A stretch of DNA of 64,000 bases, taken from contig CAWBNY010000003.1 in assembly GCA_963790325.1 (NCBI GenBank), positions 930,001 to 994,000 of the forward strand. Reading direction: 5' to 3'. Source of the DNA: JAXDMK01 sp963790325 (GTDB taxonomy: Bacteria > Actinomycetota > Acidimicrobiia > Acidimicrobiales > AC-14). Position numbers and translations under genes: made by a program. This document shows, one piece after another, positions 40,920 through 49,707 of this stretch. Under the pieces are notes generated by a model. The model searched no databases. It saw nothing but the letters and a program-made list of their open reading frames with translations, and had not been told where the DNA came from. The number at the start of each line of letters is the position of its first letter. Position 1 is the stretch's first letter.

Positions 40920-43703
40920 TTGCGGGTCGACTACCGGGAGATTCGGAACGCGCTGCCCGAGGGCCGCACCCTGCCCGAAGACGTCTGGATCCGGCGCCAC
41001 CGCGGGATCCTCCTGCTGCTCTGGGTCCAGGCCGCCATCATCCCCGTCTTCGCCCTGATCCGTGGCTTCTCCTTCTGGCACACCGTCCTCGAGGGGGCGA
41101 TCGTCCCGGTCACCGCCCTGCTGGCCACGTCGCCCGCCCTCAGCCGCCGGCTCCGCAGCACGGCCGCCTCGTTCGGCCTGCTGTCGTGCTCGGCGGTGCT
41201 GGTGCACCTGTCGGGCGGGGTGATCGAGATGCACTTCCACTTCTTCGTGATGGTCGCGGTCGTGGCCCTCTACCAGGACTGGGTGTGCTTCCTCGCCGCC
41301 ATCGCCTACGTGCTCGTCCACCACGGCCTCCTCGGCGCGGTCGACCCCAGCTCCGTCTTCAACCACTACGCCGCCCTCAACCAACCGTGGAAATGGGCCG
41401 CCATCCACGCCTTCTTCATCGCCGGCATCAGCGTGGCGTGCCTGGTCACGTGGCGGATGGACGAGAACCTGCTCGACCGGGAACGGCGGGCCGAGGAACG
41501 CCTCCGGGAGGAGACCCGCATCGTCGAGACCCTCAACGACGTGGGTCGCGCCGTCACCGCCGAGCTCGACCTGCGGGCCGTGCTCCAGCGGGTCACCGAC
41601 GCCGCCACCGAGGTCACGTCGGCGGCCTTCGGGGCCTTCTTCTACAACGTCGTCGACTCCCGGGGCGAGTCGTACATGCTCCACGCCCTGTCGGGGGTGC
41701 CGGCCGAGGCCTTCGCCGGGTTCCCGATGCCGAGGAACACCGCCGTGTTCGGACCGACCTTCGCCGGCGGGGGACCGGTGCGCATCGACGACGTCACCGT
41801 CGACCGCCGCTACGGTCACAACCCCCCCCACCAGGGCCTGCCGAAGGGCCACCTGCCGGTGCGGAGCTACCTGGCGGTCTCGGTGCGGTCGGTGCGAGGG
41901 GAGGTCCTCGGCGGGCTGTTCTTCGGGCACCCGCAGCCGGCCCAGTTCACCGCCGCCGACGAGCGGCTGGCCGAGGGGATCGCGGCCCACGCCGCGGTGG
42001 CCATCGACAACGCCCGCCTGTACGAGGCGCAGCGTCGATCCCGGGAGGTGGCGGAGCGGGCCGAGCGCCGGGTGTCGCTCCTGGCCGACGCCAGCCGGGC
42101 GCTGGCCTCGTCCCTCGACGTCGACAACCTCCTGGCGGCCCTGGCCGACGTGATCGCCCCGGCCATGGCCGACCGGTGCGCAGTCTTCCTCCTCGAGAAC
42201 GGGGGTGCGATCCGCCGGGTGGGGTCGGAGGCGGGCGCCGACGCCGGCTCCCCGTGGCTGACCCGGCCTCCGGGTGAGCCGGTCGAGGCCGGCGATCTCA
42301 TCGACCGGTGCGCCGGCACCGGGCAGAGCGTGCTGCTCGACCGGGCCTCTCCCGAGCTGGCCGAGGTGGCCGCCAGGGTGGTGGGCGACAGCCACCACGA
42401 CTCCCCGGCGTCATCGGCGGTCGTGGTCGCCATCTCCGGCCGGACGGGCCCCCTGGGGGTGCTGGCCATGACCACGGCCCCCGCCTCCGGCCGGCTGTTG
42501 CAGGACGACGACGTGTCCCAGGCCGAGGAGCTCGGCCGGCGGGCGGCAGTGGCGGTCGAGCACGCCCGCCTCTACGCCAGCCAGCGCAGCGCCGCGCTGA
42601 CGCTCCAGCACAGCCTGCTGCCGGAGGTGCTGCCCAGCCTTCCCGGCATCGAGATCGCCAGCCGCTACGTCGCCGGTGGCCCCGACGTCGACGTGGGCGG
42701 CGACTGGTACGACGTGCTGGCCCTGCCCGACGGGCGGCTGCTGCTGGCCATGGGCGATGTCGTCGGACGGGGCATCCCGGCGGCCTCCCTCATGGGGCAG
42801 CTGCGGAACGGCGTGCGGGCCTACGTCGTCGAGTGGCACTCACCGGCCAAGATCCTGTCCCTGCTGAACCGACTCCTCCGGGAAGTCGGGACCCCGCATC
42901 AGATGGCCACGTTGGTCGTGGCCACCCTCGACCCCGAGACCGGCGAGGTGCGCTATGCCAACGCCGGCCACCCGCCACCCCTGCTGGCGAGCGGTGACAG
43001 CGGGGCGCGGTTCCTCGAGGATGCGGTCGGCGTCCCCCTCGGTGTCGTCGGCCACGCCGAGTACCCGGAAGCGGTCCTGGCCCTCGACCCCGGCTCCACC
43101 GTGATCCTCTACACCGACGGCCTGGTGGAGGACCGCAACACGCCCCTCGACGTAGGCCTCGACCGGCTCTGCAGCCAGCTCCCCACCGCACCCGACGACG
43201 TCGACGGCCTGTGCGAGCACCTCACCAGCCACCTGTGCGAGTCGGGTCCCATCCAGGACGACATGGCCATCCTGGCGGTCCGGTGGCTGGCCCTGGGGCC
43301 GACGCTGGAGTTGCAACTGCCCAGCCAGACCCGCGTCCTGCGGCCTTTGCGGGCCACGCTGCGCCGGTGGCTGGCGGCGGTGGGAGTCACCGACCACGAG
43401 GCCTACGAGATCCTGGTGGCGGCCTCGGAGGCCTGCGCCAACGCCATCCGCCACGGCGCTCCCGAGGCCACCCACTTCGATCTCCACGCCGAGCTCAACG
43501 GCGACATCGCCATCCGGGTCCGGAGCTCGGGACGGTGGCGCGAGCGCCGGCCCTCGGCCCCGGGGGGGCGGGGCCTCGACATCATCCGCCAGTTCATGGA
43601 CGAGACCGAGGTCGACGGGGGGCCCGACAGCACCGAGGTCAGGATGCGACGGCGACTGGAGAACATCGACCGGCTGCCGGCGAGGCGTGTCGATGCGGGT
43701 TGA
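40920..43703 (+). CDS. membrane SpoIIE-type phosphatase with GAF domains and kinase domain
   Basis: 927-aa multi-domain regulator. Order: about five transmembrane helices (25-175, with HFHFFVMVAVVALYQDW), GAF domain 1 (about 200-370), GAF domain 2 (about 385-545), PP2C/SpoIIE phosphatase (about 565-770; GGDWYDVLALPDGR, MGDVVGRGIPAA), and an RsbW-like HATPase (about 785-905; SEACANAIRHGAPEA, GGRGLDIIRQFMDE). It could both dephosphorylate an anti-sigma-antagonist and act on a sigma factor. TTG at 40920 follows GGGGAG. It overlaps the STAS gene by 17 nt, its likely substrate. Confidence 0.9.
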   Translation: MRVDYREIRNALPEGRTLPEDVWIRRHRGILLLLWVQAAIIPVFALIRGFSFWHTVLEGAIVPVTALLATSPALSRRLRSTAASFGLLSCSAVLVHLSGGVIEMHFHFFVMVAVVALYQDWVCFLAAIAYVLVHHGLLGAVDPSSVFNHYAALNQPWKWAAIHAFFIAGISVACLVTWRMDENLLDRERRAEERLREETRIVETLNDVGRAVTAELDLRAVLQRVTDAATEVTSAAFGAFFYNVVDSRGESYMLHALSGVPAEAFAGFPMPRNTAVFGPTFAGGGPVRIDDVTVDRRYGHNPPHQGLPKGHLPVRSYLAVSVRSVRGEVLGGLFFGHPQPAQFTAADERLAEGIAAHAAVAIDNARLYEAQRRSREVAERAERRVSLLADASRALASSLDVDNLLAALADVIAPAMADRCAVFLLENGGAIRRVGSEAGADAGSPWLTRPPGEPVEAGDLIDRCAGTGQSVLLDRASPELAEVAARVVGDSHHDSPASSAVVVAISGRTGPLGVLAMTTAPASGRLLQDDDVSQAEELGRRAAVAVEHARLYASQRSAALTLQHSLLPEVLPSLPGIEIASRYVAGGPDVDVGGDWYDVLALPDGRLLLAMGDVVGRGIPAASLMGQLRNGVRAYVVEWHSPAKILSLLNRLLREVGTPHQMATLVVATLDPETGEVRYANAGHPPPLLASGDSGARFLEDAVGVPLGVVGHAEYPEAVLALDPGSTVILYTDGLVEDRNTPLDVGLDRLCSQLPTAPDDVDGLCEHLTSHLCESGPIQDDMAILAVRWLALGPTLELQLPSQTRVLRPLRATLRRWLAAVGVTDHEAYEILVAASEACANAIRHGAPEATHFDLHAELNGDIAIRVRSSGRWRERRPSAPGGRGLDIIRQFMDETEVDGGPDSTEVRMRRRLENIDRLPARRVDAG

Positions 43704-44037
43704 GCTCTTCGAGGTGGCCGGTGTCGCCGTGGCCCGGATCGAGGGCGACATCGACGTCGGCTCGGCCCTCGACCTCGGTTCCGACATCCTGCGAGGGGTT
43801 CCGGACGCGGCCGTCGGTCTGGTGATCGATCTCACCGGGGTGCGCTACGTCGACAGCGCGGGCGTCCGGGCCTTCTTCGAGATCGCCGCCCACCTGTCCG
43901 TCTCCGGCCGTCGGGTCGCCCTGGCCGTGCCCGACACCTCGCCCATCCGCCGCCTGATCAAGATCACCCGGCTCGAAGAGGTCGTCCTTCTCTGCACCAA
44001 CGTCGAGGAGTGCGGGGAGATGCTCGACCAACCCTGA
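43687..44037 (+). CDS. STAS-domain anti-sigma factor antagonist
   Basis: 116-aa protein (GTG 43687, or ATG 43693) with a STAS domain: AVARIEGDIDVGSALDLG, and the phosphorylation block VRYVDSAGVRAFFEIAA, in which the serine is the expected phosphosite. Dephosphorylated antagonists of this type sequester an anti-sigma kinase and free a sigma factor. Overlaps the phosphatase gene, so the pair forms a complete switch. Confidence 0.9.
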   Translation: MSMRVELFEVAGVAVARIEGDIDVGSALDLGSDILRGVPDAAVGLVIDLTGVRYVDSAGVRAFFEIAAHLSVSGRRVALAVPDTSPIRRLIKITRLEEVVLLCTNVEECGEMLDQP

Positions 44038-44101
44038 CCGGCTCGCTGCGATTCGGCGCCGGCCACGGAACCGGGAGCGCCCGCCGAGCGTCTGTGCCAG
44101 G

Positions 44102-44632
44102 GTGAGGAGCGAGGTGGCGGCCGCCGACGAGAAGGTGGAGGATGACGAGGCACCGGTCGTCCCGGTCGTCCGGGTCGTCCCCCCCGGGTCGCTGGCCGAT
44201 CTCTACCGGGAGCGCTACGTGCCCATGGTGAGGCTGGCATACCTGATGGTCGGGTCGACCGCGGTGGCCGAGGACCTGGTCCAGGACGCTTTCGCCCGCG
44301 TGCACCGGCACTGGGACCACGCCGAGCACCCCCGGGCCTACCTGCGCACCGCCGTGGTCAACGCCTGCCGGTCCCACCTGCGCCGGCTGGCGTTGGAGCG
44401 GGCCTACCGCCGTCACCCCTCGGTCGTGGGCGACGGGGTGCACGCGGAGACCGACGAGCTGTTCGACGCTCTGGCCGCCCTCCCGTCCCGCCAGCGGGCG
44501 GCCCTCGTCCTGCGCTTCTACGAGGACCTGTCCGAGGCCGACATCGCCGTCGCTCTCGGGTGCCGGCCGGGCACGGTGAAGTCCCTCCTCCACCGGGGCC
44601 TGGCCGAGTTGCGGAAGGTGGTGGAACCGTGA
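44102..44632 (+). CDS. ECF/SigE-family RNA polymerase sigma factor
   Basis: 176-aa sigma factor with region 2 (LYRERYVPMVRLAYLMVGST and AEDLVQDAFARVHRHW) and region 4 (LPSRQRAALVLRFYEDLSEA, then GCRPGTVKSLLHRGLAELR). It has a charged N-terminal extension (about 1-35). Resembles actinobacterial SigE-type ECF factors. GTG at 44102. It overlaps the next, probable anti-sigma gene by GTGA. Confidence 0.88.
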   Translation: MRSEVAAADEKVEDDEAPVVPVVRVVPPGSLADLYRERYVPMVRLAYLMVGSTAVAEDLVQDAFARVHRHWDHAEHPRAYLRTAVVNACRSHLRRLALERAYRRHPSVVGDGVHAETDELFDALAALPSRQRAALVLRFYEDLSEADIAVALGCRPGTVKSLLHRGLAELRKVVEP

Positions 44633-46062
44633 CCGTCGACGAGAAGCTGCGGGACAGCCTGCACCGGCGGGCCGACCTGGTGAAGCCCTCCGACGACGGC
44701 TGGACGGCCATCGGCCGCCACATCGAGCGCCACCAGCGGCGGACCCGCTCCACGACGCTCTCTCTGGTGGCGGGCCTGTCGTTGGCCGCGGTGGCGGTGG
44801 CGGCGCTGATGATCACGATGGCCGTGCCCCAGGTCGACGACCAGGACGTGGCCGCCACCGGCCCCCCCCGCACCCCCGGTGCCACCGCCACCCTGCCGTT
44901 CTCGTCGGTCACCACCACCATCGGGTCGATCGGGCCGGTGGCGGGATCGCCTTCCGGCGGGGCGCCGCCGGTGGGCGTGGCAGCCCAACCGAACCCCGCC
45001 ACCACCGTCGTCCCCGACGGAGGACCCCTTCAGGGCGGCTCCCTCGCCGCAACCGGAGCGGCGAGCGCGGGCGCCGTCTACCCGGAGACGGCAGACGAGC
45101 CCGGGGGTGCGCAGTCACAGGTCGCGGCCGGCCGGCAGCCTTCGGGGCTCGACCCGACGATGGTGGTCTCGTCGTACCTGGACAACCGGGGGCTCACCGT
45201 CGACGACGGCGGGGGACCCCGCTTCGTCGGCGACAGCGGCGCCCTCCGCTACACCGCGGGCGGCGTCGGGGGATGGGTGAGCGTCGGCCGGTCGGCCGAC
45301 GGGACAACCCATTTCGTGGCCGGCTCCCGCACCGACCGGGTCGCCCGCCTCCATGCCGAGCGTCGGGGCGACCGGCTGGCGGTCGACGTGCTCCCCACCG
45401 CCGCCGGGAAGGTGATCGTGCGCACCAAACGCCCGGGCTCGACCTGGAACCCGGCGGCCACCCAGCCCGCGGTCGCGGGCCAGACCGCCTCGCTGACGGT
45501 CGACGGCCCCGCGGCCGACGACCTCATCGTCCAGGTCCGCCACGAGGGCGACGACGGCCGGGTGGGCATCTCCGACCAGCTCCTGGGACTGCACCAGGAC
45601 CACCTCGACTACGAGGGCCTCCACGACGGCTCCGTGCTCACCGCCAACCGCCTCGGCCCGGTCGACATCGGCCACAGCCTGGCCTGGGCCGAGCAGGCGG
45701 CCGGCATCGCCATGACCACCGACGTGGGCGAGTCGTGCACCAGCCTGTCGCCGGTGGGCCGGCCGGAGGGCGTGGCGTTCGTCTCGACCAGGACCGACGG
45801 CAAGGTCGACGTGATCATCGTGGCCGCTCCCGGTGTGCGGACGGAGGCCGGCATCGGAGTCGGCAGCACGGTGGCCGAGGTCCGTCAGGCTCACCCGAAC
45901 CTGGACGAGCAGCTCACCGGCGGCGACGGCCGCATCCTCTACCGGCCGGGCGATCCGGTGCAGGAGGGCTACGGGATGGTCTTCGGCATCCTTGACGGCA
46001 GGGTGGCGGTCATCTGGTCCGGTCCCGCCGGCCTGGCCGAGACCGACGAGATCTGCGCCTGA
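44629..46062 (+). CDS. single-pass membrane protein, probable anti-sigma regulator
   Basis: 477-aa protein: a short cytosolic N-terminus (EKLRDSLHRRADLVKPSDD, about 1-42), one transmembrane helix (LSLVAGLSLAAVAVAALMIT, about 44-65), and a large extracytoplasmic part with a Thr/Pro/Gly-rich linker and two beta-rich regions. The small N-terminal domain resembles those of anti-sigma factors fused to membrane sensors, but no zinc-binding ZAS motif is present. Being coupled to the sigma gene supports that role. Otherwise unrecognised. Confidence 0.6.
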   Translation: MTVDEKLRDSLHRRADLVKPSDDGWTAIGRHIERHQRRTRSTTLSLVAGLSLAAVAVAALMITMAVPQVDDQDVAATGPPRTPGATATLPFSSVTTTIGSIGPVAGSPSGGAPPVGVAAQPNPATTVVPDGGPLQGGSLAATGAASAGAVYPETADEPGGAQSQVAAGRQPSGLDPTMVVSSYLDNRGLTVDDGGGPRFVGDSGALRYTAGGVGGWVSVGRSADGTTHFVAGSRTDRVARLHAERRGDRLAVDVLPTAAGKVIVRTKRPGSTWNPAATQPAVAGQTASLTVDGPAADDLIVQVRHEGDDGRVGISDQLLGLHQDHLDYEGLHDGSVLTANRLGPVDIGHSLAWAEQAAGIAMTTDVGESCTSLSPVGRPEGVAFVSTRTDGKVDVIIVAAPGVRTEAGIGVGSTVAEVRQAHPNLDEQLTGGDGRILYRPGDPVQEGYGMVFGILDGRVAVIWSGPAGLAETDEICA

Positions 46063-46139
46063 CCCCCTGACCCCTGGCGGGACGTCACCGCCGTCCCGTG
46101 CCGGCCCGCAGCGTGAGGCGCCTGCCGCCTTCCCATAGC

Positions 46140-47678
46140 ATGGCGGCCGTGACCTCGGACAACCCGTTGGCCGAGAAGACGGCGGAGCGGGTCGCGCCGC
46201 CGGCCATCCTCGTCATCTTCGGCGCCTCGGGCGACCTCACCAGCCGCAAGCTGATGCCCGCCGTCGAACGGCTGGCCCTTCGCCGGCTCCTCCCCCCCTC
46301 GTTCTCCGTCGTCGGTGTGGCCCGCACCGAGATGACCGACGAGGAGTTCCTCCAGCGGATGATGAAGACCGTCGCCGAGGAAGGGGGCGGGGGCGACGAC
46401 GTCCGCCAGGTGTGGGAGACCTTCGCCGGCGGGCTGCGCTACGTGGCCGGCGACTACGGGTCACCCGACACGTTCCTCCGCCTCAAGGACGTGATGGACG
46501 AGCTCGACCGGGAGCGGGGGACGGCCGGCAACCGCCTCTACTACCTGGCCACCCCGCCCGACACGTTCCCCACCGTCGTGCAGGGTCTGGCCGCCCAGGG
46601 CCTCAACAAACGGCCCGGGCCGGAGGGGTTCGTCCGCATCGTCATCGAGAAGCCCTACGGGCGGGACGCGAAGTCGGCCGCCGCCCTGGACGAGATCGTC
46701 CACGACGCCTTCGACGAGGCCCAGGTGTACCGCATCGACCACTACCTGGGGAAGGAGACGGTCCAGAACGTCCTCGCCCTCCGCTTCGCCAACGCCATCT
46801 TCGAGCCCCTCTGGAACCGGCGCTACGTCAACCACGTGCAGATCACGGTGGCCGAGTCCCTCGGCGTGGGCCACCGGGGCAGCTTCTACGAGCGGGCGGG
46901 GGCGCTGCGCGACATCGTCCAGAACCACGTGATGCAGGTGCTGGCGCTGACGCTCATGGAGCCGCCGGCCACCTTCGACGCCGACGGGATCCGGGACGAG
47001 AAGGTCAAGGCCCTCAAGGCGGTCGACGTCCTGAGCCCCGAGGCGGTGGCCGACGACGTGGTGCGGGGCCAGTACCGGCGGGGATGGGTCGAGGGCCAGG
47101 AGGTCGGGAGCTACCGGGAGGAGAAGGGCGTCGACCCCCACTCCACCACCGAGACCTACATCGCCATGCGCCTCCGGGTCGACAACTGGCGGTGGGCGGG
47201 GGTGCCCATCTACGTCCGCACCGGCAAGTACCTGCCCAAGCGGGTCACCGAGGTGGCCATGGAGTTCAACCGGGTGCCCCACCTGCCCTTCGCCGCCGAT
47301 CAGGCCGAGGGCCTCGACCCCGACGCCCTCGTCCTGCGGGTCCAGCCGGACGAGGGCATCACCCTCCGGTTCGGGGCCAAGGTGCCGGGGCAGGCGTTCC
47401 GGGTGCGCTCGGTGTCGATGGACTTCTTCTACGGCGCGGCGTTCCTGGAGGAGACGCCCGAGGCCTACGAGCGGCTGCTCCTCGACGCTCTCCTGGGTGA
47501 TCAGACCCTGTTCATCCGATCCGACGAGGTGGCCCAGGCGTGGCGTATCGTCGACCCGGTGCTGGAAGCGTTCGAGGAGGGCCACGTCCCCCTCGCCCGG
47601 TATGAGGCCGGCACCTGGGGACCGTCGGAGGCGGCCGACCTGTTGGAGCGCGACGGCCGGGCCTGGCGCAGGCCATGA
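46140..47678 (+). CDS. zwf: glucose-6-phosphate dehydrogenase
   Basis: 512-aa enzyme oxidising glucose-6-phosphate to 6-phosphogluconolactone, the entry of the oxidative pentose-phosphate pathway. NADP-binding GASGDLTSRKLMPA near the start, catalytic block YRIDHYLGKETVQN, and EKPYGRD are present; family length normal. ATG at 46140 is chosen; GTG 46149 is possible. Followed by opcA with a 4-nt overlap (ATGA). Confidence 0.96.
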   Translation: MAAVTSDNPLAEKTAERVAPPAILVIFGASGDLTSRKLMPAVERLALRRLLPPSFSVVGVARTEMTDEEFLQRMMKTVAEEGGGGDDVRQVWETFAGGLRYVAGDYGSPDTFLRLKDVMDELDRERGTAGNRLYYLATPPDTFPTVVQGLAAQGLNKRPGPEGFVRIVIEKPYGRDAKSAAALDEIVHDAFDEAQVYRIDHYLGKETVQNVLALRFANAIFEPLWNRRYVNHVQITVAESLGVGHRGSFYERAGALRDIVQNHVMQVLALTLMEPPATFDADGIRDEKVKALKAVDVLSPEAVADDVVRGQYRRGWVEGQEVGSYREEKGVDPHSTTETYIAMRLRVDNWRWAGVPIYVRTGKYLPKRVTEVAMEFNRVPHLPFAADQAEGLDPDALVLRVQPDEGITLRFGAKVPGQAFRVRSVSMDFFYGAAFLEETPEAYERLLLDALLGDQTLFIRSDEVAQAWRIVDPVLEAFEEGHVPLARYEAGTWGPSEAADLLERDGRAWRRP

Positions 47679-48688
47679 GCCACACCGAGTCGACCACCAT
47701 CGGGACCTGGGAGGCCGACGACGTCTCCATCGGCGACGTCGAGCGGGCGTTGTCGTCGTTGCGCCGGCACGAGCAGCGGGCGGCGGTGCGGGCCAGCGTG
47801 TTGACCCTGGTGGCGGTCACGCACAGCCAGGCCGAGGCCGACCTGGTCCGGGGCACCATCCACGACCTGGGCATCCGCCACCCCTCCCGCACCCTCGTCG
47901 TCGTCCTGGAGAAGGGCGACCCGGGCCGCGTCGAGGGCACCGGCGTCGACGCCTCCCTGTGGGTCCACGCCCTCGAGCAGGACGGGCGGGCGGTGTGCTT
48001 CGAGGAGGTCCGGCTGTTGGTCCGGGGCCCGGCCCGGTTCCATCTCGACTCCATCGTCGGGCCCTTCGCCCTGCCCGACGTCCCCCTGGTGGTGTGGCTG
48101 CCGGCCAGCCTGCCTGCTCCCGGCGACCCCCTGCTCGACGTGGCCGACCGCCTGGTCGTCGACAGCCGGGCGGCCGACGAGGTCGGCGGTGACGTGTTGG
48201 CGAGGGCGGCCACCCTCGCCCGCCGCCTGCCCGTCACCGACCTGTCGTGGATCCGCCTGGCCCCGTGGCGAAGCCTCCTGGCCGGGTTGTTCGAGGGGTC
48301 GGTCAACCGACCCTTCCTCGACGGCGTCGATCGGGTGGAGGTGTCGGGCAACGCCGGCCCCCGCCAGCTCCTCGGAGGATGGCTGCTCAGCCGCCTCAAC
48401 CTCAACCCGGCCCGGGTCGAGCTGGCGCCTGCGCCCCACGTGTCGGTCTGCGTCGACGCCACCGATGCCCAGGGCCGGCGGGCGTCGTTCTGCGTGGCCC
48501 GCCCCGGCGCCGAGCGGGTGATCCAGTCGAGGGTGCGGATCGAGGACGGTCCCCATCTCGAGCAGTCGCTGCAGATGCAGCAACGGTGGCCGGCCCTGGC
48601 CCTCGCCGGCGCCCTCACCAACGTCGGCCACGACGAGTCCTACGAGGAGGCCCTCGCCGGAGCCCGCGAGCTCCGGGGCGCGGCGTGA
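47675..48688 (+). CDS. opcA: G6PDH assembly protein OpcA
   Basis: 337-aa protein required for or enhancing Zwf activity in cyanobacteria and actinobacteria. Blocks LVVVLEKGDPGRVEGTG, DSIVGPFALPDVPLVVWLP and LSWIRLAPWRSLLAGLFE match the family. ATG at 47675 overlaps the zwf stop. Sits between zwf and pgl as usual in actinobacteria, although tal and tkt are not upstream here. Confidence 0.92.
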   Translation: MSHTESTTIGTWEADDVSIGDVERALSSLRRHEQRAAVRASVLTLVAVTHSQAEADLVRGTIHDLGIRHPSRTLVVVLEKGDPGRVEGTGVDASLWVHALEQDGRAVCFEEVRLLVRGPARFHLDSIVGPFALPDVPLVVWLPASLPAPGDPLLDVADRLVVDSRAADEVGGDVLARAATLARRLPVTDLSWIRLAPWRSLLAGLFEGSVNRPFLDGVDRVEVSGNAGPRQLLGGWLLSRLNLNPARVELAPAPHVSVCVDATDAQGRRASFCVARPGAERVIQSRVRIEDGPHLEQSLQMQQRWPALALAGALTNVGHDESYEEALAGARELRGAA

Positions 48689-49374
48689 CCCCGAACGGCC
48701 CCGTGAACGGCGAGGTGATCGTCGTCGACGACGTCGCCTCCGAGTTCGCCGAGCGGGTGGTGGAAGCGTTCCACACCCGGCCCGGGGAGAGCTTCGCGCT
48801 GACGGTGTCGGGGGGGGCGACCGCCCGCCGGTGCTACGAGAGGCTGGCCGCCGACGGCGCCGACCAGGTCGACTGGTGGCAGGTCGACGTCTACTGGGGC
48901 GACGAGCGCTGCGTCCCGCCCGACCACCCCGACTCCAACGAGCGGCTGGTGCGGGAGGCCCTGCTCGAGCGGGTGGGGGCGGCCAACGCCGTATACCCCA
49001 TGCGCTGCGACGAGGGCCCCGACGCCTACCAGCAGCGGGTGGCCGCCGCCGGCCGCTTCGACGTCGTGCATCTGGGCCTGGGAGCCGACGGTCACACCGC
49101 CTCTCTCTTCCCCGACTCCCCCGCCCTCGACGCCGACCCCGGCCGGCTGGTCGTCATGAACGACGACCCCCACGACCGCAACCGCCACCGGCGGATGACG
49201 CTCACCTACTCCGGCATCGCCCGGGCCCGGCTGGTGATCTTCACCGTCGAGGGCGAGGCCAAGCGGGACGCCTTCGCCCGGCTCACGGCGGGCGACCTCA
49301 CCTGCCCCGCGGCCCGGGTCCGGGCCGAACGCATCGTGTGGCTGGTGGATCCAGTCGCCGCCGGCGAGGACTGA
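48685..49374 (+). CDS. pgl: 6-phosphogluconolactonase
   Basis: 229-aa hydrolase of the NagB/RpiA fold converting 6-phosphogluconolactone to 6-phosphogluconate. Blocks SFALTVSGGATARRCYE, YWGDERCVPPDHPDSNERL and HLGLGADGHTASLFPDSPAL are intact. GTG at 48685 overlaps the opcA stop (GTGA). Third gene of the zwf-opcA-pgl operon. Confidence 0.93.
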   Translation: MTPNGPVNGEVIVVDDVASEFAERVVEAFHTRPGESFALTVSGGATARRCYERLAADGADQVDWWQVDVYWGDERCVPPDHPDSNERLVREALLERVGAANAVYPMRCDEGPDAYQQRVAAAGRFDVVHLGLGADGHTASLFPDSPALDADPGRLVVMNDDPHDRNRHRRMTLTYSGIARARLVIFTVEGEAKRDAFARLTAGDLTCPAARVRAERIVWLVDPVAAGED

Positions 49375-49454
49375 CCGCCGACCGCAGCAGGCGACCTTCA
49401 CCGTGACGCCTGCGCTCATGCGTCCCGCACCACCCGTCGGGGTACGAACGACGC

Positions 49455-49649
49455 ATGACCCGCATCCTCCTCATCGTGGCGGTGGCGTGCTTCGCCATCG
49501 CCGCCCTGTCCTCCTTCACCGACGCCCTCAGCGTGAACGAGTTCGGCTTCGTCGCCCTCGGCCTCACGGCCTACGCCGCCGTCCCCCTCGTGGCCGACCA
49601 CGAGGCCTTCGGCGCCGACACCACCCGGAGGCGGCGCGTGCTCCGGTAG
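49455..49649 (+). CDS. small two-helix membrane protein
   Basis: 64-aa protein with two hydrophobic helices (RILLIVAVACFAIAALS and FGFVALGLTAYAAVPLV) and a basic C-terminus (TTRRRRVLR). ATG at 49455. It lies between pgl and fbiC on the same strand with 80- and 58-bp gaps. No family recognised; similar mini-proteins are common in actinobacteria. Confidence 0.55.
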   Translation: MTRILLIVAVACFAIAALSSFTDALSVNEFGFVALGLTAYAAVPLVADHEAFGADTTRRRRVLR

Positions 49650-49707
49650 ACGTCCACCGCCCGGCGCCGGCGGCGGGACCGGCCCTTGTGGTCGTAACCT
49701 GGGCACC

